The position numbers and the translations under genes are program-made. A stretch of DNA of 64,000 nucleotides from Panicum virgatum (taxonomy: Eukaryota; Streptophyta; Magnoliopsida; Poales; Poaceae). The stretch is from assembly GCF_016808335.1 (NCBI RefSeq), contig NC_053140.1, positions 26,096,086 to 26,160,085 of the forward strand. Direction: 5' to 3'. The number at the start of each line of letters is the position of its first letter. Within the stretch, counting starts at the first letter, position 1. Below are positions 12,001 through 23,264 of this stretch, in pieces. The notes under the pieces are model-generated. The model ran no database searches and was not told the DNA's origin. It saw only the letters and a list, made by a program, of their open reading frames with translations.

Positions 12001-13891
12001 CATTAAATATAAGAATAAGGGCCCCTCACTAGCAAGAAATAATGTGCATTAGATATAGTGTGATCACATCGGATCAGGACAAGGTCGAGTCTCTGAGCTA
12101 CAATTATAGCTCATTGGTTGTTCAACCAAACCACACTTGAGCACCCAAACATGAAAGAAGTGTTGAGCTAAAATTATGTTGCATTGAAGCAAAACAATTC
12201 TGCCAATAGTGCTTATAAAAGATGTAAGATAGACGAGATTCCTTACAGCCCAAGTTGGAAACAGTGCTACAATTGTTGGTGAAAGACCACGATACAACCC
12301 AGGCAAGCCTTCATTTTTCAATATCTGCTGAAAACCAGAAATAATCACCCTACCTAATAAAGATTGAAACATAAATTAGGAAACAAGATAAACACAAAAG
12401 GGTAGATAATAATTAGACAATTACCATAAACAAATGATGTTTGTTTGGTAAAATTTTAAAGTTGGAATACATGCTAATGAAACTAGTTATTCCTGAGTAT
12501 ACAATGTTTATCTATTATAGCTCCTATATTAATCATCCTAATACAGTTAGAGACATAAATATCGCACCACGTCTCTCAAGATAATATAATTGTAAACTAT
12601 GAAGATTTTATCTTCCAAACTGAAGTTAGGGACATATCTTCACATCTCATATGCCTCCTCTTCAAAGGGTGTATTTAGATGCCAAAAAATTTTGGCAAAA
12701 AACATCACATCAAATGTTTGGACACGTGCATGGAGTACTAAATGAAGTCTATTTACAAAACTTTTTGCACAGATGGGTTGTAAATCGCGAAACGAATCCA
12801 ATGAGCCTACCTAATCCATGATTTGCAACAGTGATGCTACAGTAACCATCCGCTAGTTATGGATTAACCATGAATTAATTAGGCTCGTTAGATTTGTCTC
12901 GCGATTTACAACCCATCTGTGCAAAAAGTTTTATAAATAGACTTCATTTAGTACTCTGAAATAGCAAGATTCCCTTTCAAAAAGTTTACGGGTAAAGATC
13001 TAAACACGGCCAAAGACTGGCTTTGCAGAATTGGAAGAAAACTTTGCAACAAGCAAAAAATATTTCATGACGAACTCCAAATTGAGCATGACAAAATCCA
13101 ACAGAACACGTCTTTAGGAGCTATAAATGGTAATATTTGTATAACATGCCCTCATATTGAGAAACAGTTATGTTAAATGCCATGTTCTCTCCAACCAATT
13201 GAGAATATCATACCATCTCTAAGAGTCTACCTCTTTAGGAGCTATAAATGGTAATATTTGTATAACATGCCCTCATATTGAGAAACAGTTATGTTAAATG
13301 CCATGTTCTCTCCAACCAATTGAGAATATCATACCAATTGAGAAACAGTTATGATTTAGGCCACGACCAAAGATAAAAACACTGTATTACAGTAAAACTT
13401 CTCTTGGCAATTTCGGCCAGGAAGAATCTGTATCCGTTCTATTATATAATTGTAAAGAGTCTACCTCACTTCGTGCAATCCAGAAACCATCCAGTTCCCA
13501 TATCTCTGAAGCACCCAGCCGGCAAACAAGCACGAAATGGAATATATACATAATAAACAAAAGTAGCAGACAGGCAGGCAGCATGCGTCGAGGGGTAACT
13601 TACCAGCCGGCGGCGCGCCAGATGAGAGGTTGGAAGGAAGGCCGTACACCTGCAGCCGCGTCTTGATCACGTCCAGCGGGCACAGTACCGTGGCCGAGAT
13701 CACCCCTGCGCCAGCACCCACCACGCCAGAAATAGAAGGAATCAGAACCCAAAACCACCATCACAACCAAACCCGCGAGACCGAGCCCGAGGCGAGATGG
13801 GAGCAGAATTACCTGCCGAACCGCCGGCGAAGGCGTTGCAAGCGGCCTCCCGGAGCTTCCCCGGTGCGCCACCGCGGCCGCCCTCAGACAT
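4535..13891 (-). CDS. NDT1: Mitochondrial-carrier-family NAD+ transporter (NDT1/NDT2-like), 9 exons
   Basis: Exons on the minus strand are 13813-13891, 13604-13705, 12247-12353, 10377-10425, 9579-9691, 5480-5574, 5279-5367, 5095-5189 and 4535-4756. All introns are GT-AG, phases match, and the total is 951 bp or 316 residues, the usual carrier length. The three carrier signatures are CPLDVIKTR (P36, D38, K41), NPLWVVKTR (P141, W143, K146) and YPHEVIR (P241, E243, R246). The Trp in the second signature is typical of the folate/NAD/FAD carrier branch. The last exon ends with [18 protein letters not shown], as in plant NDT proteins. The product should exchange NAD+ for nucleotides across the mitochondrial or plastid inner membrane. 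The ATG at 13889-13891 opens MSEGGRGG. No break was seen. NDT1 versus NDT2, and folate or FAD carriers, cannot be fully separated by eye. Confidence 0.92.
6537..7700 (-). mobile_element. Pack-MULE (Mutator-like element with captured gene), 1164 bp
   Basis: Two 127-bp terminal inverted repeats lie at 6537-6663 and 7574-7700. They start GAGAAAATTGCTATTTTAGG, and by eye differ at about eight positions (roughly 94% identity). A perfect 9-bp target duplication ACGATAATG (6528-6536 and 7701-7709) flanks them. Long terminal repeats plus a 9-bp duplication are diagnostic of Mutator-like elements. There is no transposase. The interior is GC-rich, unlike the AT-rich intron around it, and carries an S40/DUF584 coding fragment on the minus strand. 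That makes it a Pack-MULE. It lies in the fifth intron of the NAD carrier gene in the same transcriptional direction as the host gene. Confidence 0.93.
7071..7535 (-). pseudogene. Captured S40 (DUF584) senescence-regulator-like ORF
   Basis: The 154-residue frame ends with the S40 signature. [16 protein letters not shown] lies around residues 108-123, then [18 protein letters not shown] and VWSRTGFDG close at the stop codon. Plant S40 proteins normally end with this block (usually GRTLKGRD; here Gly is Val). They are small nuclear proteins linked to leaf senescence. The N-terminal 80 or so residues are Ala/Arg-rich and may not be native. The frame is open throughout and the natural stop is kept, so the fragment could be translated if transcribed from the Pack-MULE or host intron. 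Because it lies inside a transposon it is best treated as a transduplicated copy; the parent gene is elsewhere. Confidence 0.8.
9023..9053 (+). repeat. GA microsatellite
   Basis: About 15 uninterrupted AG dinucleotides lie within the fifth intron of the NAD carrier gene. Confidence 0.95.
9372..9518. mobile_element. Stowaway-type MITE, 147 bp
   Basis: The ends are CTCCCTCTATTCCAAATTG and its near-perfect complement, giving inverted repeats of more than 30 bp. A TA dinucleotide flanks both sides (9370-9371 and 9519-9520). CTCCCTC ends with a TA target duplication define Stowaway (Tc1/mariner) MITEs. It sits 60 bp from the fifth exon of the NAD carrier gene, inside the intron. Confidence 0.93.
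9830..10035. repeat. Imperfect tandem duplication in the fourth intron of gene 1
   Basis: A block of about 95 bp containing AACTTTCAAAAGCAA, TTCATGGTAT, ATAAGCAGG and AGAGCTATAAAAA occurs near 9830-9925 and again near 9950-10035, with small indels. No coding potential is visible. Confidence 0.7.
10467..11088. mobile_element. MITE-like element split by a solo LTR
   Basis: The left end GGGCATGTTTGGCATGGCTC and the right end, whose complement reads GGGCCGTTTTGGCATGGCTC, form inverted repeats of about 25 bp. The outside parts (10467-10664 and 11053-11088) total about 230 bp once the nested LTR is removed. No clear target duplication was seen, so the superfamily is left open. It lies in the third intron of the NAD carrier gene. 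Confidence 0.7.
10665..11052. mobile_element. Solo LTR, 388 bp, inside the MITE
   Basis: The sequence starts TGTTATGACC and ends CCCTACCA, with a perfect 5-bp target duplication ATGGA at 10660-10664 and 11053-11057. No internal retrotransposon sequence adjoins it, so it is a solo LTR left by recombination. A TATATATA run near 10822 may be its promoter. Its short length suggests a Ty1/copia family, but that is inference. Confidence 0.85.
12667..13011. mobile_element. Fold-back MITE, 345 bp
   Basis: The ends are GGGTGTATTTAGATGCC and, in complement, GGCCGTGTTTAGATC. Inside, about 60 bp on the left (TCTATTTACAAAACTTTTTG, then GGGTTGTAAATCGCG) pairs with its complement on the right near 12890-12945, so the element can fold into a long hairpin. 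A second copy of this family is the one cut in two at 29131-29275 and 61964-62143. It lies in the second intron of the NAD carrier gene. The target duplication is unclear. Confidence 0.8.
13111..13336. repeat. Tandem duplication, 105-bp unit at 121-bp spacing
   Basis: 13111-13215 (starting TCTTTAGGAGCTATAAATGG) is repeated nearly perfectly at 13232-13336. A third partial piece (CCAATTGAGAAACAGTTATG) follows at 13335. It lies in the second intron of gene 1. No function is evident. Confidence 0.9.
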
Positions 13892-14240
13892 CGCTGGCAG
13901 AGGCGCCTGAGGAACCGAAAGCTAGAAACAGACAAGCCTCCCAGTCCACCTTCGCACTCCGGTCTCCGGCCGTGTGGCGCCAGCGGAGCGAATTGAGGTG
14001 GAGATAACGAGGCGGGGGGGGGGGGGGGGGGGGGGGGGAGCGCAGGTGAAGCGCGGCCGCCCGCCCGCTCGCCGCGTGTACGAAGCTTCGCTTGCTGGTG
14101 GTGGTGAGTAATGGGCTGAAGGGGTGAGAGGGGCGACGGGGGGAGCGGCCCGACGGAAATTGAGACGGGGACGATGAGCGAATCAGGGTAAACGTGATGC
14201 ATCAATCAAGCTTTCAAAAAAAAGATGCATCAGAATATCA
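13892..14240 (-). promoter_or_regulatory. 5' leader and promoter region of the NAD carrier gene, with G25 run
   Basis: This stretch lies directly upstream of the ATG at 13891 on the minus strand. It is GC-rich and contains an uninterrupted run of 25 G on the plus strand (14014-14038), which is 25 C on the sense strand. Such a run can form G-quadruplex or i-motif structures and is prone to length change. I did not find a convincing TATA box. The left edge of a MITE at 14241 bounds the region. Confidence 0.5.
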
Positions 14241-14576
14241 GGGTCTGATTTAGATGCAAAATTTAAAATTTCAAAACTATCAAATCGAATATGCGGCACA
14301 TGCATAAAATATTAAATTTAGATAAAATAAAAAATGGAAGTTTGTAAATTATGAGACCAATCTAATGAGCCTAATTAGGCCATGATTAGACACTAAACTG
14401 CTATCCTAATACATGCTCTAATGATAGATTAATTAGGCTTATTATATTCGTCTCATAGTTTACAGACAGGATTTATAATTTATTTTACAATTAGTCATTG
14501 TTTAATACTTCAAACTTGTGCCGACATATCCGATGTGACATTTATAGGATAAAATTTTTGCATCTAAACGATGTCC
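14241..14576. mobile_element. MITE with TTTAGATGCAAAA ends, 336 bp
   Basis: The left end GGGTCTGATTTAGATGCAAAA and the right end, whose complement is GGACATCGTTTAGATGCAAAA, form inverted repeats. The interior is AT-rich and shares the CTAATTAGGC and TCTCATAGTTTAC words of the MITE family at 12667, so it is a related family. The target duplication is not clear. Confidence 0.65.
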
Positions 14577-14683
14577 AGATGCGGCGTGGCCTACCACTTC
14601 TGTGCCTTCTGCTTCCAAGGGGTGGGCACGTCCACCGGACATGGTGGACCACACCTGTTCCGACGAGTTCACCCGGGCAAGTC

Positions 14684-14960
14684 TAGGGATGTAAACGCTA
14701 CAGATATTTTCGATCGTATTTGAATTCAATCCGGTTTGGAAGGAGTTTTATCTGTTGGTATTCGATTTTGAGTATTCAATACCCGTAACCAATTCGTACC
14801 CGAATACTAAAAAGTTGCATTTTTATAATGTCGATATCAATTATAATTTTATCCGACAAAAACTAATACTATCCGTATCCGACTCCGTATTCAAATAAAA
14901 ATATAAAATAAATACGATATCAGTAATATCCGTCAGTATTTGATTCGTTTACATCCCTTA
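14684..14960. mobile_element. hAT-type MITE with GGGATGTAAACG ends, 277 bp
   Basis: The left end TAGGGATGTAAACG is mirrored at the right by CGTTTACATCCCTTA. The interior is AT-rich with several ATCCGTAT and ATTCAAAT words and no coding. TAGGG-type ends are common in hAT MITEs, but I could not confirm an 8-bp target duplication, so the class is an inference. Confidence 0.6.
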
Positions 14961-14998
14961 TTGGTGACCCTTGGAGCGAGCTCTGTTTGGCAAGGCTT

Positions 14999-15240
14999 CT
15001 ACCAGCTCTGCCTCCGAACCTCTACTTGTTTTCCACCACGCTTTCTACCCTTTGTAGTTGCCTCCTTTGGCGCAGAATTTGAGATTTGGATTTCATCTAG
15101 AATTGGTGGAGCACGGGGTTGGCCTCTAGTTTCATTTGCCACATCCTGTTCACCCTGATTATCTTGAGGTTCATGTTTGGTTCCATCAGGCTCACTTCGG
15201 GAATATGAACATTCACCCCTATTTGATGGCCTGTTTCTCT
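14999..15240 (-). pseudogene. Unidentified coding-like fragment with basic C-terminus
   Basis: A minus-strand frame is open for about 80 codons and ends at the TAG at 14999-15001. It is rich in charged residues and closes with ATTKGRKRGGKQVEVRRQSW. The composition looks like real protein more than chance. The tail loosely recalls the TKGR-type end of FAR1/MULE transposases, but I do not recognise it with confidence. A second minus-strand coding-like patch at about 15330-15470 (containing MWDRHDIVTTGTACG) may belong to the same broken gene. Confidence 0.3.
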
Positions 15241-17640
15241 TGCAATAGCTTCACCCCACTCAGCTAATGCAGTTATTTGTTAACAGCCTTTCTCAAACCC
15301 AAAACTAGTTATGAGGCATGCCCTCACAAGTGTCATTGGCGATTTCTACTAGCTTCATGGTTTTATGCTGTACAATTCCGCATGCTGTTCCTGTAGTCAC
15401 TATGTCATGTCTGTCCCACATTACCATATATTGACGGCGCTTAAGTATCAATTTTACGCCATCAATGCCTGCATAAACACATACAATATGAAGATCAATC
15501 TAGTGGTAGGGGTTTATTACTAACCATTTCCACAAGTATTGGTAAAAATTTGTATGCAGGTGTAATATGAGAGAAAACACACCTCAAGAGCCAGGAAACA
15601 CACTCCTCAGTCTAAGGTAAAATCATTGACCAATCAGAGCACAAGAATCAGGCTCAAATGGATCAAAAGAGGCCAAAGTACAAAAGCAAACCAGACTAGG
15701 ACATGGCCTTTGTTGAGGCTCACTAACGATCATTCCAGACGTCAACTTGATCAGAAAATCATAAGAGTTTGTATTTCTTACGTGCATCTTTATCCAAATA
15801 AATCCCTAAACCACATTTTACCTTTTAGAAAATGCAAGATGTGTTTTTGAGCTAATATGTAGGTTGCAAGCACACTTTGGCCCAACATAAAATCACAGAA
15901 AATATCAGAGCACCGATTCAGGCTCAATGGACCGAGTGTAGCCTAAGAACCGAAGCAAATCCAGTTAGGACAAGCCGTGCCTCAACTTTTGGACAAGAGG
16001 AGGCCCAGACAAGCCCATCAGAAGAAGATTGGTGGCGGTTGGCGCTACTTGGTGGCCGGCCGACCACCCTGGTCGGCCGACGGCCTAGTGGGCCCCACCG
16101 CCTCAAACCTTCGACGTGGCAGTCTCCCATTGGCTCCTTATGGCGGTTCCAAGAGGTACAAGTCGTGGCTCCCTCCTATAAATACAAGGGGGTAGAGATT
16201 AGAACACACACACCACACTTAACTCTCATCTCAAGCATCTTGTGTAGTCTTTAGGCTTAGCGGAGTTTAGGAGAAGTCTAGGAGTCATCGAGTCCCTAGA
16301 GTTTCTCGAGAGTTCTGGTATGGGTTCATCTCTAGTTCTATATTGTAATATTCAGTCATTTGTAATCGAATTAGACTATGGTTACCGATATCTGCTCAAA
16401 GTATGTTCTGAGTTCTCGGACATATGCTTTTTGATCTGGTTGCATTATCATTCGATGCATGCATTGCATGATTGCCCTGTGCTTGCGATGGTTAACATAT
16501 TGGCCTTAGAACTCTGTCAACTGCTCTAGTATTTGTATGTTTGCTCGCCTTCTCGCTGCGTCAGGGGAGGTTGTACCCTGACTTCACCCTGAGCGATAGC
16601 AACAAGGGGTGGAACAAATAATGGTTTGTCGTGTCGAACCCCTTGAAACGAACCGGGTTCCTGGGAGGGCAACCAGATTCCCTGTATCGTTGTGATAGTC
16701 CCTGTATCAGTTGCTATCACATATAGAATACATCTCAGGCAGTAATCATAGTCATACCATCGATAAACAGTACATTCACTGGTTTAATTATTACAACATT
16801 CGGGGATATTCACAGGTTCATCTCTAGTTCTCTCTTGTAATATTTGGTTATTTGTAATCGAACTAGACTATGGTTACCGATATTTGCTCGAAATATGTTC
16901 TGAGTTATCGGATATATGCTTTGTGTTATCATTCGATGCTTGCATTGCATGATCGCTCTGTGCTTGCGACAATTAACATATTGGCCTTAGAACTCTATCA
17001 ACTGCTCCAATATTCGTATGTTTGCTCTAGTATAATGTCTGTCCATCCGGAGGGTGGGGACTCCGCACGGGATACTAGAGTATCGCTTACTAGTGTAGAC
17101 ATGGTGTCTAGATTAGCCTAGTGTTGCTGGATGTCAACATTTCCCATGGTTTGTAGAGGTAGCCGGCAGGTGGTGACAGCCCTGTTCGAGCCCTAGTAAT
17201 CCTCCATGTTCGGATTGGGGGATACGAGGTACATAAAGCCGCCGGGGTGTACGGGCTCCTCTTGTTGCTTCGATAGCGGTCTCCCGATTGTGTAGTTTAA
17301 TCTCTGACAATCTAACCATAAGATAGCATAGATATAGCTAGCCTAGCACATCTGACTCAAGCTCTAGCTTCTAACTTGCTCCCGGCCTATAGCATTTTCT
17401 TTTCTTATTTATCCTAAAGGTAGTTTGTGTGTGTGTGTGTGTCACACAAACATTTACTGCTTTATTTCCCTTTAACATGCGCAGTAAGAATGTTTTAACT
17501 TCTTATGAAAGTTAAAAGGATGAGTTTTGCTTGGTTATACCTTGTCTGTTAAGTCTAGTTTTGGCTATAAGAGTTCTCTTAAGTTTAAGTCTGTTGGCTG
17601 TGTAAACGCTTAAGTTTTAGCTTTTAACTGTGTGTTGAAC
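15241..17640 (+). mobile_element. LTR-retroelement-like remnant with internal direct repeat
   Basis: No intact gene is present. 15600-16200 resembles an LTR U3 with a TATA box (TATAAATA, 16177-16184), followed by leader-like sequence. A block at about 16322-16540 (TTCATCTCTAGTTCT, TTGTAATCGAA, ATATTGGCCTTAGAACTCT) is repeated at about 16814-17030 with substitutions, so part of the element is duplicated. Short GT repeats lie at 17426-17442. I cannot place the ends or the superfamily. Confidence 0.4.
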
Positions 17641-18270
17641 AAATCATCAATTGAGTACCGAAGAACCTCGCAAAGTCACTCATCAAGATTCAACTCGGCC
17701 CTTCAGTACTCGGGGGCTTGACGGAGGTAGACCATATCCCATGTCTGGGTACCTACTCTGCCGAACTACTCTGCACGACTACCCGGCGGACAGGCGCTCG
17801 GCTGGACGTAGGAAGGTTCCTCCAAGGATCAGGATCAAGGCTCGAAATAAGTTCCCAGATATTTAGGGATCTCAACCGACCTGATTCCATGTAACAACTC
17901 TAGTATATCCTTCTTTACTTGTAACCCATGGCACCTGGTCTATAAAGTGGCCGTGAGGGGACCCATAGGAAACAATTCATCCCTCGCAACTCCACGCATA
18001 CGATACAACTCAACCCCAATACACAGAACACAGGACGTAAGGTGTTAAGTCTCCGAGCGGCCCGAACCTTTAAAACCCTTGTGTCATCACATAACCATTC
18101 GACTCTTGGTTTCGGAATCCCCCCTTCACCTACAAATCTACCACCGGGCATACCCCTGGTAGACTTGCCGGATAAGCAATCCGACACTGACCAACCCTTA
18201 TGTGTGTAAGTATCCAATACGAACCTATCTAGTCAAGGAAAATTGATGGTGCCCTAATTTCATAGACCCA
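17641..18270 (+). mobile_element. Gypsy-type LTR remnant
   Basis: The stretch has the composition and order of a grass gypsy LTR: CTCGGGGGCTTGACGG, a TATA-like GGTCTATAAAGTGG near 17938, then a transcribed part with CCGAGCGGCC and a terminal region rich in short CA words. No coding domain follows it and no target duplication was seen, so it is a solo or truncated LTR. Confidence 0.45.
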
Positions 18271-18429
18271 CCATCAATCGTACATGACTTGGGACAGTGC
18301 AAGTTTTAGTTGGTAGGGCATAATAACTTAAAGTTTATGAGGGATGGATCATTCTACTTCTACCGTATGCATAAAACTCATTATCACATAAGAAGTAAAA
18401 TGACAAGAACGGTAAGCACATAGTTGTGA

Positions 18430-19100
18430 ATCAGTATAGCCCATGTTTTATGGTGATCTCCATCTCCATAGAACATGTTCACCATGTTGGTCTCAATCAC
18501 CATGTCCCATGCACACCATGTGGGGGCCAAGGATCAGCTCCTTTTCCTCTCTTCCCTCTCATCTGGCCGGTCAAAACTGCGGCGCACGCCAGAGCTTGAG
18601 CTCGCCGGCCAGCGGCACATGCCTGTGGCAGAGCTCGAGGTTGCTTGGAGCCAAGCCCGCTGGGGGCCGAGCTCGCCCGCGCTGCCTGCTCCGACCAGGG
18701 ACGGAGCTCACCCGCGTCGCCTGCTCTGACTAGGGGCCGAGCTTGATGGCTCCGGCTCGGGGCTGCCAGGGGCCAAGCTGGCCCGCACTGCCACCGCGGA
18801 GCTTGACGGCTCCGGCTGGGGGCCGCCGGGGGCCGAGCTCGCCGCTTTGCCGCTACGAAGCTCGATGGCTCCGGCTGGGGGGCCGCCGGGGACCGAGCTC
18901 GTAGCGTCGCCATCACGGAGCTCGACGGCGGCGGTCCTGGCCATGTGCCAAGCCTCCTTGCATTCCTGTTGCTGCTCGACTCTCAGCTGCTCTGCTGCTG
19001 CCACGCCCGCGCGTACCAATGATTGCCACGCCCGAGCGCCCAACAAAGCTCCACCACCGGCTACAAATACTCCCACCAATGGCTGCCTCTTTCCAATTCT
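18430..19100. repeat. GC-rich minisatellite-like region
   Basis: From about 18650 to 18940 a roughly 60-bp unit recurs imperfectly (GAGCTCG, then GGCTCCGGCTGGGGGCCGCCGG). In the minus-strand frame this reads as repeated ELR-x-APGGPQPEPSS blocks of about 20 residues. The open frames are a by-product of the repeat. It could be a captured gene piece inside a transposon, but the host protein is not recognisable. Confidence 0.55.
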
Positions 19101-19104
19101 GATC

Positions 19105-22100
19105 TGTGACAGCCCAAGTTTTTAATTTGACTAAACATAGATTAGCAACAAATGTTATGCATAAAGGATCAAGAAAAATTTAATAAAAGCATCAAAATTC
19201 ATTTTTGCAAGCAATTGTATATATGTATATGCATATGTGTGTACACTTACAAGTAAATTTATAACTTTCAAACCATTGCTCAAATGAAAAAGTGCCTGAA
19301 ACAAAAATTGTAGATCTTGAAATTTTGAACAAATTTGGTATTCAAAATTTTTTCATTTGACCACAGGAGTAAGGAGAAAAATTGAGTTTACAAAGGAACA
19401 CAGCAACTTGGATTTAATTACGAAATCGCCCCTAACTCCATCTTCTTCTTCCTCCTCCCTGCACCCTGCCTATGGCAGTGTCGTACGCCAGCCACGCGTT
19501 GCACCCCCGGCCAATCCACCCCGCGCCCTTGGTTTTGCTCCGAAACCGGCCCTCCCTGGCACCCCGCAAGGCTGACACGCGCCCCTGCTCGCCACGCCAT
19601 CGCCATGGCCGAACCACGCGTCGAGGTCGTGCCATCCCCTAGCCGTCGCGCCCTCCCCAGCTCGGGCACGCCCAGCTTGTCCTCCCCCTCCCCCTTTGCC
19701 TATAAAAGGCAGAGCCAAGCTACCCTCGCGCGCACACGAGCCCTTCCGCGGCCACCCAGAACCTGCGCCCCGAACCGCCGCCCAGTCCACCATTGCCGAG
19801 CCGGAGCTCGAGCTCACCATGGAGCCCCTTCCCCGGCCATCCCCGGCACGAGCTAGCCCTCGGAACGGATGCCCCTCGGCCCCCTGAAGCTCCCAAGCCC
19901 AACAGCCTCCTCCCTAGCTCGCCGGGCTATCGCCGGAGTGGAGCTCCACCTCGCCGGAGTTCCTGCTCCCGCGGTGCTGCCTTCTCCCGTCCACCCTCGC
20001 CCCAACTGAGACCACCAGCAGGTGTGTCTTAAACCCCTCTCCCTTTTCCCCCACTTGCACCTCGCCGCCGGCGAGTGAGATCGCCGGAATCCATCCGAAA
20101 CCCGCCCCCCTGCTCTGCAATTCCGGCCAAGGGCCTATTTGTAATTAGAAAATTGGATTCAAGGGGGTAAACGGCAAAAGTTACATGAACACTTAGGTGT
20201 GAACTTTGAAAATTCATAACAATTTGTAGAAAAATAGTAAAAATACAAAATCAACTGTTCTGGAATCTTTGAAATGAAATCTACAACTTTGTCAACATGG
20301 CCATGAGCAGATTCTGAATATTTTTGGCTCTGGATTTGAAACTAGATAAAATAAGACTTAATTGTTCTAGCACTCAGAAAATTTTGACATTTTTACTGAA
20401 GCATTCTCATGTTTAGAGTTGATTCTGGTAAAAGTTTGGAACTCATAAACATCATGGAACACTCTAGATAATTATATGTTGTTAAATATAGCTTTAGTTT
20501 GTATAATTTATATCCTCTATTATTTGCATAGGAAAAATGTGAAAATTTTCCAGCATGCTAGATATCATATTAGGATTACTCAGTAAAAATTTGAGAACAA
20601 ATAATGGCATGGTTAATTATGTATAAATGGATCTTTGTTCTAGCAGTAGCTGTTTATTTTATTTTTCGTGTTTAATCTGTTGCATCAAATTAGCTGAAAT
20701 TTATACAGTAAGCATAACACTCAGAGGTATACCTTGTGTAAAAATGTGAACATCAGAAATCATGTATAACTCTAGTTATAAGTATCACTTTGTTCTTCTA
20801 GTGTTAGTTAAAAAAATGAATTTTCTGCACATTGATTAAATGGAAAAACAGCAAACCCTGCTTAATGAGTTTAAGTCAAGTTAATTACTACTCTATAAAT
20901 GATTGCCTAAGAAAATGTAACTAAGAAATTTCATAATAAATTTTGTGCTACAACTTTATAGTGAAGGAAAGGATATGTAATTTGTTGTAATTTTTGTAAC
21001 ATGAACAATTTGCATTCATATAGAGGCGACTACTCTCATCGACGGAACGAACGAGTTGGTGCCAAGTCCAAGAATGAACTACATGCAGCTCAAGATAATC
21101 TAACTAAGTTGCCGAAGACCCGAACCAATGTTCGGAAGAGTCTAAGGCTAATTTTTGCCTAGGAAGGCAAGCCCCGTTGCATTTAAATTCCTATTATTTT
21201 CAATCTATGCAATCTATGTTGTAATATTATTTGTTTGTGCATTTAAGTTTTCAGGTGTTTTTTGAAACCTTAGATGCTTGATCCTAGGTTCCAATGGTTT
21301 GTTTACCCGGTTAAATCGACTAGATGCTCTGCTAACTAGGACCGGTAAAAGTCGAGTAGTCCTACTACTCGCGAGATTATAGGATCTGATTGTTTTACCA
21401 CATACTGCAAATATAAGGTTTATGGATGGGATCATGGGACCCCGTCTTAGAGAGAAAAATGGATAAGGTCGCAGTGTGTGGTACAAGTTGTTAAGCGTTT
21501 GAACGTACTAACCACATGCCGAGAAATATGGTAATCGGTAAGCAAATTACCCGATTGGACCGTGGCGTGGGACATACCTCCCCACCGTCTTTACTTCGGT
21601 TCCATCTAGCTAATGCGTGGGTGCAGAGTCTGCGTACTTTGTAGTTGAGGGCGGTGGGCCTGTCCCGCAACATGAGAAGAAAGGGGAAATATTGCGTGGG
21701 TGACTTCGCTCCCCATGTGTGTGTGTTAGGTTTGCCTTGCAAGGTTAATAAACTCGATTCGAATCGTTCCGCCGCTCACGGACAATGAGACTTCTTAACA
21801 CTTCTGCTACATAGAGTAATAGGTGGAATATGGCGATGATGATAATACTGTTGTGTGATTAATGTTTTTCACCATCATGCTTTTTTAATAATAGATGCTT
21901 ATCTAGAATGGTTAATTGAACTAGAATATGGAAAAGTTAAAATCTGAAATTAAGGACCTACTCTTAGTCGCTTTTTCGGCAAAACAAACCCCTCTAGCCA
22001 AAAAGCCTTGCATGTCTAGTTAAGTGGAGTAAGTTATATCCGTTGACGGGTAAGTCTTGCTGAGTATTAGTATACTCAGCCTTTCTTGTGGCTTTGTTTT

Positions 22101-22493
22101 CAGGTATACACTTGGGTTTGGGTTGATGTCATGTACGGGCTTCATCGTGACGTCATGTTTCGTCGATAGACTATCGTTTGTTTTCCGCTGCAATCAAGAA
22201 CTCTGATGATCTCTTTTATGTTCAAAAGCATTTTCTAAATTTCAAACTCAGTTTGTAATAAATCATGATGTACTCTGTGTTGTAAGAAATGATGAAATGT
22301 TATAATCTCTGGACTCGTCTTTCTTGCGAGTGTTCTGCAAGCTTTGGGTTCGATCGAAGCGTAGGTGGTTTCATCGGGACTTTACCCGATTGAGCTGCCG
22401 GATTACTCCGTTTGAAGTGCGTATTAACTCATCTGGCCTTTAAGGTGATGCTTAGCACACTTGAGCCAGATTAATTGGGATGGTTCTGCCACA
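19105..22493 (+). mobile_element. Long LTR (3.4 kb) related to the chromovirus LTRs of the nest
   Basis: It begins TGTGACAGCCC and ends GGTTCTGCCACA, like the LTRs at 37494-41887 and 42178-46663. Shared inner blocks include AAGGTCGCAGTGTGTGG, CGTACTAACCACATGCC and TGCTGAGTATTAGTATACTCAGCC. A TATA box (TATAAAAGG, from 19701) starts a GC-rich exon-like region. A possible donor follows at 20022, and a CATATAG acceptor at about 21017-21023. The second-exon peptide is frameshifted here. Flanks TGATC (left) and CTATC (right) do not match, so either the duplication has decayed or the ends recombined. No pol sequence adjoins it. Confidence 0.7.
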
Positions 22494-23262
22494 CTATCAC
22501 CCACGGCACCCAGACCTTCCCAGCTATAGTCGTGACCGAGATCTAGACATAGCCGACCTCCACAGCGTCGGGGATTTCAAATTCCACGGCCGCCGCAGCC
22601 GTGCACCATCGCCACCATCCATCTCACCGTGGACAGCCCGTCTTTGCCGACCTCCACCTCAATCGGACGCCTGGGTGAGTTTCACATGCCCCACTTGTGC
22701 TCACCGACCATTTTGTTTCTCCGGCGCATCACTCATTCTCGTCGGCACATGGCTGCATCGTCACGGCTCGCCCGCCCTTGCGCCGTGCGTGCCGCGTTGG
22801 CCGTGCCGCCTTGCGGCTGCTGCGCCACGCGGCCAGGGCCGCTGTTGGCCGAAGCCGTGGCCGGCATGCTGCCGCCGCCACTGGTGCGGGAAGGGGCAAC
22901 TGGCCGGAGGGGGGCGGGAGAGGCAAGGGCGGCCAACGCCGAGGAAGGGGTGGGGGCAGGGGCGGCCGACGTCGAGGCAGGGATGGCCGGCGCTGGGGGA
23001 GAGGCGGGCGCTGAGGCAGGGGTGGCCGGCGCTGGGGAGGGGCTGATGCCGGAACAGAGAGAGAGGAGAGAGTGGGGAGAAAGGAGCTGATAGGTGGGCT
23101 CCACTGCCACGTGTTGGTCACGTCAGCGAAACCACCGTCCAAAACAGCCGAATGGTCAATTGTGAACGGTTTTGATATTTAGATGGTCAAGAATATCCGG
23201 TTTTAGAGTTTCATGGCCAAAATCAAACTCGGACGATAGTTGGGTGGTCAAAAATGGACTTC
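22494..23262. mobile_element. GC-rich block ending in a MULE-like terminus
   Basis: 22560-23090 is GC-rich with Pro/Arg or Gly/Ala low-complexity frames on both strands. 23105-23262 reads in complement from GAAGTCCATTTTTGACCACC inward, with repeated GGTCAA/TTGACC words, a terminus type I associate with Mutator-like elements. No matching left end was found; the LTR at 19105-22493 may have separated or replaced it. Confidence 0.4.
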
Positions 23263-23264
23263 TT

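Noticed and set aside
19100..22498. Matching target duplication for the 19105-22493 LTR
   Set aside because: TGATC and CTATC share too few positions; I do not claim a duplication.
22480..23142. Long GC-rich frames on both strands at 22.5-23.1 kb
   Set aside because: Gly/Ala or Pro/Arg repeats without any domain; better explained by GC-rich repeat sequence next to a MULE terminus.
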